Source of the DNA: Anaerolineaceae bacterium
GTDB taxonomy: Bacteria > Chloroflexota > Anaerolineae > Anaerolineales > Anaerolineaceae
Direction of reading: 5' to 3'
DNA length: 12,447 nucleotides
Assembly: GCA_027348305.1 (NCBI GenBank)
Contig: DAIEPS010000029.1
Location: forward strand, 1-12,447
Shown here: positions 6,519 to 12,447 of the stretch, piece after piece
How the letters are laid out: the number at the start of each line of letters is the position of its first letter
How positions within the stretch are numbered: the stretch's first letter is position 1
Notes under the pieces: generated by a model
What the model was told of the DNA's origin: nothing
Seen by the model: only the letters and a program-made list of their open reading frames with translations
Databases searched by the model: none
Translations under genes and position numbers: made by a program

Positions 6519-7304
6519 CTATTTGTTGTTCTCCGGCATTTTCCATTGCCAACCGTTGATCTCAGACAACAGGTGGTAATCTGTCAGGTCCAACTGCAGA
6601 GGGGTGATCGAGACGTATCCATCAGACAAGGCGCCGACATCTGTTCCCAGTTCGCTCACCCCGGTGGGCGAATCCCCGATGATCCAGTAATAGGGCTGCC
6701 CACGCGGATCGACGCGCGCATCCACTTTGTCGTGGTAAACGCGCAATCCCAGGCGGGTGCTGCGCAATCCTTTGATCTCATCCAGGGGTAGGAATGGCAC
6801 ATTGACGTTCAATAAAGTGTTCGTGGGCAGCTTGTATCTGATGAAGGCTTCCAATACAGAACCTGCAATCTCGGCAGCAGTGGAATAATCAATTGGACCA
6901 GGATGATGGTTTGGAGAATCCAACGATACGGCGATGGAAGGTATTCCCCAAATGGCAGCCTCCATAGCTGCTGTGACCGTACCGGAATATGTGACATCGT
7001 GGCCCAGGTTTGCATACGGATTGATACCGCTGACCACAATATCTATTTTGTCTTTTAAGAATCCGCATAATGCCAGGGCAACGCAATCAGAAGGAGCGCC
7101 ATCGCTGGCAAAAGCTGTAAGGTTCTCTGCAAGATGCACCTCTTTCACTCTGACTGGCCGGTCGATCGTCTTGACATGCCCTGAAGCGGACCAATTTCGG
7201 TCCGGGGCGAGCACTGTTACAGTACCGAATTTCATCATGGATTGCGCCAAAGCCAGCAAACCTGGGGCTGTAATGCCATCATCGTTGGTTACAAGTATGT
7301 TCAT
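6519..7304 (-). CDS. surE: 5'/3'-nucleotidase SurE
   Basis: The 261-residue product has all SurE signatures. The N-terminal MNILVTNDDGITAPG supplies metal ligands Asp8 and Asp9; WSASG supplies Ser39; and VVSGINPYANLGHDVTYSGTV supplies Asn95 followed by the conserved loop. GAPSDCVALAL is also present. SurE (EC 3.1.3.5/3.1.3.6) removes phosphate from nucleoside 5'- and 3'-monophosphates, is cytoplasmic and dimeric or tetrameric, and is linked to stationary-phase survival in some bacteria. Length is normal for the family. The ATG has a GAGAGAAT stretch upstream. Its usual partner pcm is absent; it appears to be transcribed alone, with a c-di-GMP gene 98 bp downstream on the same strand. Confidence 0.96.
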   Translation of the reverse strand: MNILVTNDDGITAPGLLALAQSMMKFGTVTVLAPDRNWSASGHVKTIDRPVRVKEVHLAENLTAFASDGAPSDCVALALCGFLKDKIDIVVSGINPYANLGHDVTYSGTVTAAMEAAIWGIPSIAVSLDSPNHHPGPIDYSTAAEIAGSVLEAFIRYKLPTNTLLNVNVPFLPLDEIKGLRSTRLGLRVYHDKVDARVDPRGQPYYWIIGDSPTGVSELGTDVGALSDGYVSITPLQLDLTDYHLLSEINGWQWKMPENNK

Positions 7305-7483
7305 TTTTATTCTCTCTCAACTTATATATTTGTGGCTGATACCCACATTAATAGCATAGTGTTTCAAGATTAAGCGATTGAGAATAAATTGTTAAAGAGT
7401 TGTAAAAGATCAGGATGTAGCAAGGTATAATAATTAAAAGGGCATTTCCCCACAGCTTGCTGTGAAAAGGGTTCGAAAATGTA

Positions 7484-7536
7484 GCCTCTCCCCTACCCCT
7501 CTCCATCCGCGGGATGGAGAGGGGTAGGGGAGAGGC
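7484..7536. repeat. Perfect long palindrome (25-bp arms, 3-nt centre), dispersed REP/MITE-like repeat
   Basis: Arms 7484-7508 and 7512-7536 are exact reverse complements, with GCG between them. The arms are polypyrimidine/polypurine (core CTCTCCCCTACCCCTCTCC). Repeats of this CTCTCC...GGAGAG style are known as scattered intergenic palindromes in many bacterial genomes. Without the rest of the genome the copy number cannot be seen. No adjacent T-run makes it a standard terminator, though the RNA would fold into a very stable hairpin. Confidence 0.85.
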
Positions 7537-7617
7537 CGGAGTTAAGGAAAATGTTACCAACTGATGCATGATAAATGAGCATGATACCCCGAAGCCTGAT
7601 GCGGGGAGGATTTATCT

Positions 7618-7652
7618 AAAAAAAAACAGGTGTTTTCTCGAAGAACAAAACA
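7618..7652 (-). terminator. Probable terminator after crtI
   Basis: On the minus strand a weak AU-rich stem (TGTTTT with AAAACA, 10-nt loop) is followed 4 nt later by nine T residues, 34 nt beyond the crtI stop. The T-run is strong but the stem is poor, so efficiency is uncertain. Confidence 0.35.
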
Positions 7653-7685
7653 TGTTTTTCAAATTTGTCGATCAATGATTTTGAT

Positions 7686-9170
7686 TTACCCCAACTCGTC
7701 CAGCACGCGCTGAACGGCAAAGCGTGCAGAGATCAGCGCATTGGGGATGCCTGTGCCGGGGTGCGTGCTGGCGCCCACGAAGAACAAATTGCGGTATTTC
7801 GCATGCCTGTTACGCGGACGGAACCAGGCAAGCTGCAGCAGGTCGTGGCATAACCCGTGGGTGGAGCCATTCACCAGGTTGTAGTGTTTCTTCCACGATG
7901 CAGGGGTATAAACGGCCTCAAACTTGAGGTGGTCATCGATATCTTTGACCCCCAGTTTGGCCAGGTGATCAAGTGCACTCTGCCGGGCCAGTTTTTCAGT
8001 TTCACCCCAATTCTGATTGACTCCCTCTTTCATGTGCCCAACCGGCACAATGGCGATCAGAGTGTCATTGCCCTCAGGCGCCATGCATGCATCCAGCCGG
8101 GCAGGGGCATGCACGTAAAGGTTGGGGTTCTCGGGGATGCCGTAGTGGTTGATGATCTGGTCGAAGTTTTTCTCATAGTCATTGCCGCCCAAAAAGAGTG
8201 TGTGGCCGGGCAGTTCGGAATAGACTTTATCCATGCCCCAGAAGAAGTTAATCGTGGAGCAGGAGTATTTCTTCTTCTCGAGTGAACTCACCAACGGATC
8301 GTTGGGCAGCAGTTCCTTGTAAACGTAGGGAAGATCCGCGTTGGCAAAGATCACATCCGCGGATAGTGAACGGCCATCATCAAGCACGAGACTGCGCGCG
8401 GAGTGGGCATCCACTTCGATGCGTTCCACTGCCACGTTGTATTCAAATTCCACGCCGGCTTTCAACGCCACTTCCATCAATGCTTCGACGATCTTGTACA
8501 TGCCGCCCGAGGGGTACCACACACCATGTGTCAGTTCCGAATACGGCATGAGCGAGAAGGTGGCTGGTGCGTCAAACGGACTCAAGCCCATGTACATATC
8601 TTCAAACGTAAAGGCCGCTTTCAGGCGGGGATCCTTGAAGAAGGTGGACATGTGCTGATAATGTTTCATCAGAGGCTTCACCAGGTTGAGCAGGGGAATG
8701 TTGGCCGGGGTGAAGAAATCGGTCATCTTGCGGAAGTCTTTGCTGAGCAGGCGTTCAATCGATACGTTGTAATGGCGGTTGCCCTCCTGCATGTAGCGCA
8801 GAAAGCCGTCATAGCTGCCGGGTTCAAAGGCTTCCAACTGCTCGCGCATTTTCCTCATATCCGAAGTGGGGGCAAAAACGCTGCCGTCATCATAGATCAG
8901 GTCGTAGGTCGGGTCCACCCGGCGCAGGTCGAGCATTTCGCGCATCGAAGCGCCGAAGGTATTGAACTCGGATTCGATCAGCAGCGGCATGACCAGCAGG
9001 GTGGGACCGGTGTCAAATTCATGACCGTCGCGGCTGTAGCGGTCGCAGCGTCCGCCGGGCTTGTTGTTCTTTTCAAGTACGGTGACGTGAACGCCGTGTT
9101 GTGCCAGGTGAATGGCTGAAGTGATTCCGCCGAGGCCGGCGCCAATGATGAGTGCAGTTTTCGTGTTCAT
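7686..9170 (-). CDS. crtI: Phytoene desaturase (CrtI family)
   Basis: This 494-residue FAD-dependent oxidoreductase begins with an ADP-binding fold: GAGLGG around residues 10-15, Glu33, then KPGGRCDRYSRDGHEFDTGP, the CrtI-type amine-oxidase signature. It ends with the bacterial-type phytoene dehydrogenase signature (NLFFVGASTHPGTGIPNAL, then ISAR). It introduces conjugated double bonds into phytoene to give lycopene or an intermediate, at the membrane surface. The number of desaturation steps, and whether the substrate is C40 or C30, cannot be read from sequence. It follows crtB by 75 nt on the same strand, so they are most likely one operon. The ATG has only a weak AAAGG upstream. No cyclase, ketolase or hydroxylase gene is nearby. 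Confidence 0.93.
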   Translation of the reverse strand: MNTKTALIIGAGLGGITSAIHLAQHGVHVTVLEKNNKPGGRCDRYSRDGHEFDTGPTLLVMPLLIESEFNTFGASMREMLDLRRVDPTYDLIYDDGSVFAPTSDMRKMREQLEAFEPGSYDGFLRYMQEGNRHYNVSIERLLSKDFRKMTDFFTPANIPLLNLVKPLMKHYQHMSTFFKDPRLKAAFTFEDMYMGLSPFDAPATFSLMPYSELTHGVWYPSGGMYKIVEALMEVALKAGVEFEYNVAVERIEVDAHSARSLVLDDGRSLSADVIFANADLPYVYKELLPNDPLVSSLEKKKYSCSTINFFWGMDKVYSELPGHTLFLGGNDYEKNFDQIINHYGIPENPNLYVHAPARLDACMAPEGNDTLIAIVPVGHMKEGVNQNWGETEKLARQSALDHLAKLGVKDIDDHLKFEAVYTPASWKKHYNLVNGSTHGLCHDLLQLAWFRPRNRHAKYRNLFFVGASTHPGTGIPNALISARFAVQRVLDELG

Positions 9171-9245
9171 TCTTTGCCTTTATTTCAGGATAATGCTGCG
9201 CTGAAGGCTGAACCGTCAGCGGAATGCATTGTATTTCTTGGTTGA

Positions 9246-10079
9246 TCAGTATGAGTGTCTGAGAAGCCAGCCATCCCGTTCGATGGTGTTGAGGATGGGC
9301 GTAAAGCAGGCGATATAGCTGTATCCGGCCAGGCGGCAGCGCAGGTTCTGCACCTTTGAGAGATAGCGCCGGCCGATGGCGAAATAATCCCTGGCCAACG
9401 CCACGCGGCTTTTGACATACTGCCGGTAGCCGTCTGAGTTAATGTCTTGCGGGGTAATGTGATACTGTTCCAATGCCTCGCTGGGGATGTTGTAATAGCC
9501 GGCTGCTATATCTTCATGAGTATCACGCAGCATGTGGGTAATGTGAGCCCCAGTGGCAGCCAGGTAGCGTGTCTCATCCTGCGGAGAGAAGCCGTCGTGC
9601 CCGATGTAGAAATGCAGGGCTTCTGTGACCGCAGTAGCCAGCGATTTTTCGTAATCAGTCAACTGCTGCTGCGTAATGACCTCGCCCCGGCGTTTGGCAT
9701 CAAATACCATCACAGCCATCAGGTTGCGGATGTAGAGGCGCAATCCTTCACCTTTTCCATGATTACCACGGATCAAATCCACCAGCAGGTATTCCTCTTC
9801 GCACAGGTTGTGGGGGGGTGCGCTGCCTTCCACGCCGTAGCATTGGTCGATCAGGGCATTCTCCCGTTTTACAATGGCCATGCGTTCTGATCTGGTCAGC
9901 GATTCCTTGTCCAGTTGATCATCCAGCCAACGGAAGTAAGCGTAGGCTTTAAAGGCGTCCTCTTTTAACCCGTGATCCACGAAAAGCAGCACGGTATAGA
10001 AAGACTGCCGGCTTGAGGCGTAGGTGATCGACGAGGCCAGGTGCGGATTGACGTGCAAAATTTGTTCTTGGCTGAGCAT
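9246..10079 (-). CDS. crtB: Phytoene synthase / squalene-phytoene synthase family protein
   Basis: This 277-residue protein of the trans-isoprenyl diphosphate head-to-head synthase family shows the first Asp motif DDQLD (53-57, within YFRWLDDQLDKE) and the second, DTHED (186-190, within HMLRDTHEDIAAGYYNIP). Both bind the Mg-diphosphate groups of two prenyl diphosphates, here presumably two geranylgeranyl diphosphates joined to phytoene. The second motif departs from the common NILRD...GR.YLP: His replaces Asn and Tyr replaces the usual Arg. The length is slightly short, as is common for prokaryotic CrtB. The link with crtI supports a carotenoid role; dehydrosqualene synthesis remains possible. 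A weak GGAT lies before the ATG. Confidence 0.88.
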   Translation of the reverse strand: MLSQEQILHVNPHLASSITYASSRQSFYTVLLFVDHGLKEDAFKAYAYFRWLDDQLDKESLTRSERMAIVKRENALIDQCYGVEGSAPPHNLCEEEYLLVDLIRGNHGKGEGLRLYIRNLMAVMVFDAKRRGEVITQQQLTDYEKSLATAVTEALHFYIGHDGFSPQDETRYLAATGAHITHMLRDTHEDIAAGYYNIPSEALEQYHITPQDINSDGYRQYVKSRVALARDYFAIGRRYLSKVQNLRCRLAGYSYIACFTPILNTIERDGWLLRHSY

Positions 10080-10113
10080 TTTTAATCCGTGTTTTGTGAT
10101 TGAAATCTGTAAA

Positions 10114-10119
10114 TGTATA
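10114..10119 (-). promoter_or_regulatory. Candidate -10 box for crtB-crtI
   Basis: TATACA on the minus strand, 35 nt before the crtB start codon. The -35 position at 17-bp spacing would be GCAACT, a poor match lying inside the 17-bp palindrome. This would suit a promoter that needs an activator or is blocked by a repressor; it is an inference from position only. Confidence 0.3.
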
Positions 10120-10135
10120 CGCGTTTTCAGGGCTT

Positions 10136-10152
10136 TAGTTGCATTGCAACTA
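10136..10152. promoter_or_regulatory. 17-bp palindrome upstream of crtB, candidate operator
   Basis: TAGTTGCA-T-TGCAACTA is a perfect inverted repeat with 8-bp arms, located 57 bp upstream of the crtB start and 7 bp after the stop of the membrane-protein gene. With its short centre it resembles a homodimer binding site more than an RNA hairpin. It is not followed by a T-run on the minus strand. On the plus strand a T-rich run does follow, but no plus-strand gene ends there. Confidence 0.45.
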
Positions 10153-10158
10153 TTTTTC

Positions 10159-10527
10159 TTATATTGTTTTTACAAGCAATAGAATGGCACTGATCGATGA
10201 ACCTGCAAGCACAAACGGAGCCACGCGATGGATAAGAAGCCAGGCGCTGCCGACGGTTTTTTGGATGCTCATTAAAGCGCCAGTGGCGAATAGGGCAATG
10301 ATACTTAATGCTGCCAAAACGATCAACGCGATGATAACGGGTTGAGCTGGAGCAATTTTCAAAAACTTGGCTATTGCAATAGCAGCCAGCACGACCGCCG
10401 CCGCCAGCAGTTTATGCAGGGTGAAGATCCCGGTGTTATAGGGTTTTCCGGTCTTGGTGACCCAAAAACCTGCTGCAACGGTTAAGACGAATAATATTAT
10501 GGGGAGGATGAATTTTGAGACGGTCAT
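10159..10527 (-). CDS. Four-helix membrane protein of unknown function
   Basis: The product from the chosen ATG has 122 residues and four predicted membrane helices: about 5-23, 36-56, 62-86 and 96-119. Two histidines, His38 (TLHKL) and His100 (LIHRV), sit at the starts of helices 2 and 4. This is an arrangement also seen in small b-type haem membrane proteins, but no family can be assigned. The frame is open back to 10584; I chose the ATG at 10527 because AGGA lies 7 nt upstream and the extension would add a polar tail before helix 1. It precedes crtB by 79 bp on the same strand and is divergent from an AraC regulator. It may belong to the carotenoid operon or be separate, since a candidate promoter lies between. 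Confidence 0.75.
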   Translation of the reverse strand: MTVSKFILPIILFVLTVAAGFWVTKTGKPYNTGIFTLHKLLAAAVVLAAIAIAKFLKIAPAQPVIIALIVLAALSIIALFATGALMSIQKTVGSAWLLIHRVAPFVLAGSSISAILLLVKTI

Positions 10528-10645
10528 TTGAAAATCCTTGGTTGAATAAATTTGAGTATGCCCACATTGGACAGGATTAAGCATAGCCGCGATTCAGGCA
10601 ACCGGATATGATATTTTACGTATAGATTATGTCATTTGATGCTTT

Positions 10646-10651
10646 TATACT
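10646..10651 (+). promoter_or_regulatory. Candidate -10 box of the AraC-family gene
   Basis: TATACT, a near-consensus -10 hexamer, ends 5 nt before the ATG at 10657. A transcript from it would start at or next to that ATG, which would make it leaderless. The -35 region is poor. Confidence 0.35.
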
Positions 10652-10656
10652 ATTAT

Positions 10657-11697
10657 ATGGACATGGATAAAGAACTCTCTTCTGAACCCATCACTGTCTG
10701 CGTGACCGTCCTTTCTCAGATGTTCCTCTATCTTAAATCGAAGAACATCGACGCGGATGAGTTTTTGCGTTCCATCGGGGTTGAACCCGAGTCGGTCAAG
10801 GCGCCTGACAGCCGCATCCCCATTGATAAATACCTTTATATTCAGGAATCCGCGGCGGAATATGTGCTTGACCCCTGTTTTGGACTGCATATGGGCGAAT
10901 ACGCCGAGGCGGGCAGTTGGTCCATTTTGGGTTACTTGATGATGAACTGCGCCACCCTGGGTGAGGCGATGGAGAAATCCGGGCGCTATTCACGTATCAT
11001 CGGCAACCTGATCGAAGCCAGCGCCCATTTACGTTTTACAAAGCTCAAGCTGGTGTTCAACACTCCCCCGCATGCACCCAAAATGTCACGCCACTGTTTT
11101 GAATCCACTTTCTCCAGCCTGGTGCGCATGGTGCGCAACCTGACCGGCAAGCATCTCAATCCAACTGAAGTGACCTTCATCTATCCCAAACCTGATTCTG
11201 TCAGCGAATACGAACGGGTATTCTGCTGCCCCGTCTTGTTTGGGCAGAAAGAGAATTCCATGACTGTGGAGTTGTCGCTGGGCAATACGCCCATTCTGAT
11301 GGCCAACCCTGACTTACTGGCTTATTTTGAAGCGTTTGCCCAGGACTTTTTGCTCAACATGGATCGTCAAAAGGAGTTCACCCGGGCTGCCACCAAAGTC
11401 ATCCTCGCCCACCTGGATGACGAGTCGTTGACCATCCAGAAGGTGGCTCGTGAAATGGCGCTCAGCGTGCGCACCCTGCAGAAACGTCTTGAAGAAGAGG
11501 ATGTGATTTTTAGCGACCTGCTGAAAGATATCCGCGAGAAATTGGCCAAGAAATACTTGCGAGAAGATTACACGGTCGAGCAGATAACATATTTGCTTGG
11601 TTTTTCAGAACCAAGCGTGTTCCGCAAAGCTTTCAAGAAATGGTCCGGGGTAACACCGCGAGAATATCGTGAAGGGACATTTTCATTAGCGAATTAA
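10657..11697 (+). CDS. AraC-family transcriptional regulator
   Basis: The product (346 residues) has the two-part layout of OruR/MmsR-like AraC regulators. An N-terminal ligand-sensing domain (about residues 15-200, the arabinose-binding-domain type with GSWSILGYLMMNCATLGEA) is followed by a C-terminal double helix-turn-helix: LTIQKVAREMALSVRTLQKRL and then TYLLGFSEPSVFRKAFKKW, ending in SGVTPREYR. Such proteins bind DNA and usually activate genes for metabolism of their ligand, which is unknown here. The frame could start at a TTG (10636) or at ATGs at 10639, 10657 or 10663; none has a Shine-Dalgarno. It is divergent from the membrane-protein/crtB/crtI block and is a candidate regulator of it. 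Confidence 0.92.
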   Translation: MDMDKELSSEPITVCVTVLSQMFLYLKSKNIDADEFLRSIGVEPESVKAPDSRIPIDKYLYIQESAAEYVLDPCFGLHMGEYAEAGSWSILGYLMMNCATLGEAMEKSGRYSRIIGNLIEASAHLRFTKLKLVFNTPPHAPKMSRHCFESTFSSLVRMVRNLTGKHLNPTEVTFIYPKPDSVSEYERVFCCPVLFGQKENSMTVELSLGNTPILMANPDLLAYFEAFAQDFLLNMDRQKEFTRAATKVILAHLDDESLTIQKVAREMALSVRTLQKRLEEEDVIFSDLLKDIREKLAKKYLREDYTVEQITYLLGFSEPSVFRKAFKKWSGVTPREYREGTFSLAN

Positions 11698-11720
11698 CCT
11701 ATTACTAAGAAAAATAATAA

Positions 11721-11763
11721 TAAAAATCTTGTCTTTGGATCAGAATAACAGACAAGATTTTTA
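11721..11763. terminator. Bidirectional Rho-independent terminator
   Basis: A perfect 14-bp stem (TAAAAATCTTGTCT with AGACAAGATTTTTA, 15-nt loop) has A-runs on its left and T-runs on its right. It therefore ends transcripts from both the AraC gene (24 nt after its stop) and the convergent lysX gene. Confidence 0.85.
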
Positions 11764-11780
11764 AATCCTGTTTCCCGGTT

Positions 11781-11807
11781 CCTGCTCCCACGTATAATGG
11801 GAGCAGG
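11781..11807. repeat. Second hairpin between AraC and lysX
   Basis: CCTGCTCCCA and TGGGAGCAGG are perfect 10-bp arms around a 7-nt loop. There is no T-run on either side, so it is not a classical terminator by itself. It lies just downstream of the lysX stop and could stabilise that mRNA's 3' end or help the neighbouring terminator. Confidence 0.6.
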
Positions 11808-11830
11808 GCGGGGTTCGGAGGAGAAGGTGC

Positions 11831-12447
11831 TTACCTTGCTTTGCTGATCACATAATTCACCATTAACGCTGGGATGTTCACCCCGGTTGTGGTGATGCTG
11901 TTGCGGAATTCCATGGTGTGATTGACTTCATTAACTGACATGCCGTTAGGAGACTCGAACAGGTCGATCGCCAGCAATCCGCCGCCGACCGCTTTTGCCG
12001 TCCGCCGGCACAGGTCTTTGATCTCATCGGTGAGCGGACAGTTGGTCGCCACCCCGCCGCGGGCGGTGTTGGTGATCCAGTTGGGCGAGGTGCGGTAGAT
12101 GGCCGCGATGGGTTCGTCACCCACCACAAACGCGCGGATGTCGCGTCCGGGTTTATCGATGTATTCCTGTATGTAGAAGATGGAGTGAGCCACTCCGCCC
12201 AGCACGGCTTTATGTTCAATAATGGCTTCGGCGCTTGCGCGATTTTCCACCTTGGCGAGCAGCCGCCCCCACGAACCGACCACCGGTTTCAGCACACATG
12301 GATAACCCATGGCATCGCAGGCAGCCAGCGCGGATTCTTCAGAGAAGGCCATTAACACCCGCGGGGTGGGGATGCCGTCTTCGAGGAAAAGTTGGTGAAC
12401 GGCAGCCTTGTCGTAGGCGCGGTCAGCGAGTTCGCGCGGGTTGATGC
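11831..12447 (-). CDS. lysX: LysX-type ATP-grasp ligase (LysW-dependent), C-terminal part
   Basis: The reading frame runs in from the right edge with no start inside the window, so only about 204 C-terminal residues are seen. They carry the RimK/LysX ATP-grasp signatures: PCVLKPVVGSWGRLLAK (ATP-binding lysine and loop), YIQEYIDKPGRDIRAFVVG, TNTARGGVA, and the C-terminal NEVNHTMEFRNSITTTGVNIP, close to Thermus LysX. LysX (EC 6.3.2.43) joins the alpha-amino group of alpha-aminoadipate to the C-terminal glutamate of the carrier protein LysW, the first protected step of lysine synthesis. Homologues that use glutamate (ArgX) serve arginine synthesis, and the two are hard to tell apart from this part. 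No lysW or lysZ is visible; they may lie beyond the edge. Confidence 0.9.
   Translation of the reverse strand, partial: INPRELADRAYDKAAVHQLFLEDGIPTPRVLMAFSEESALAACDAMGYPCVLKPVVGSWGRLLAKVENRASAEAIIEHKAVLGGVAHSIFYIQEYIDKPGRDIRAFVVGDEPIAAIYRTSPNWITNTARGGVATNCPLTDEIKDLCRRTAKAVGGGLLAIDLFESPNGMSVNEVNHTMEFRNSITTTGVNIPALMVNYVISKAR

Larger units (their letters stand above)
7305..7685. other. Gene-free stretch with hairpins and a long palindrome
   Basis: No credible gene lies between surE and crtI; the only longer open frame here runs through the palindrome. The stretch holds a short hairpin (CACAGC-TT-GCTGTG, 7451-7464), the 25-bp-arm palindrome, a CCCCG/CGGGG hairpin near 7587-7606, and the A-run that probably ends the crt transcript. 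The surE promoter should be in the part next to 7305, but I see no convincing hexamers. Confidence 0.6.

Noticed and set aside
6934..7359. 141-residue plus-strand open frame
   Set aside because: Antisense to surE and running past its start; no domain and no Shine-Dalgarno.
7484..7536. CRISPR or tandem repeat array
   Set aside because: There is only one palindrome, with no repeated unit and no spacers.
7348..7569. 73-residue minus-strand open frame in the surE-crtI gap
   Set aside because: It is built across the 25-bp-arm palindrome and gives a low-complexity Pro/Ser/Arg stretch; no ribosome binding site.
8403..9119. 238-residue plus-strand open frame
   Set aside because: It is exactly antisense to crtI, rich in His, Val and Arg without any domain pattern, and has no ribosome binding site. 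It is a by-product of the codon use of crtI.
9447..9890. 147-residue plus-strand open frame
   Set aside because: Antisense shadow of crtB with no recognisable features.
10528..10584. N-terminal extension of the four-helix protein
   Set aside because: The added residues are polar and Cys/His-containing with no family look, while the ATG at 10527 has a proper Shine-Dalgarno.
11781..11807. Terminator of lysX
   Set aside because: The stem is strong but has no T-run on the minus strand; the hairpin at 11721-11763 has one and is the better terminator.

Overview
The window reads as chromosomal DNA of a free-living bacterium, most likely Chloroflexota (Anaerolineae-like). This rests on remembered family distribution, not on a search: a LysX-type ATP-grasp ligase of the LysW-dependent lysine/arginine pathway, a lone Roadblock/LC7 protein, small single-domain PspC proteins, and a compact crtB-crtI pair. 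GC content varies visibly, with the carotenoid, EamA and LysX genes richer in GC and the PHP/glycosyltransferase-like/c-di-GMP block richer in AT. There are no rRNA or tRNA genes, no CRISPR array, and no transposase.

Left part (1-2050, minus strand). From right to left lie a 91-residue protein of unknown function, an intrinsic terminator, an EamA-type drug/metabolite exporter, a Roadblock/LC7 protein with a TTG start, and, 12 nt after it, the beginning of a polyprenol-phosphate-mannose-synthase-like family 2 glycosyltransferase that runs off the left edge.

Middle part (2186-6420). Two tandem PspC-domain membrane proteins (plus strand) end at a strong terminator. A PHP-domain phosphoesterase and a GT-B-like protein then form a two-gene plus-strand unit, also ended by a terminator. 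Converging on it is a minus-strand c-di-GMP enzyme combining CBS-like, GGEEF and HD-GYP domains, with both catalytic signatures intact.

Right part (6519-12447). surE (minus) is followed by about 380 bp without genes that holds a perfect 25-bp-arm palindrome of the dispersed-repeat kind. Next comes a carotenoid block on the minus strand: a four-helix membrane protein, then crtB (phytoene synthase family), then crtI (phytoene desaturase). A 17-bp palindrome sits just upstream of crtB. An AraC-family regulator is transcribed divergently from this block and is a natural candidate for its regulator. A bidirectional terminator separates the regulator from lysX, which enters from the right edge.

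I found no clear previously undescribed system. The points most worth checking are the Roadblock-glycosyltransferase pairing, the PHP/GT-B pair, the four-helix protein next to crtB, two well-formed inverted repeats in promoter regions (2125-2154 and 10136-10152), and a terminator placed directly in front of the EamA start codon.
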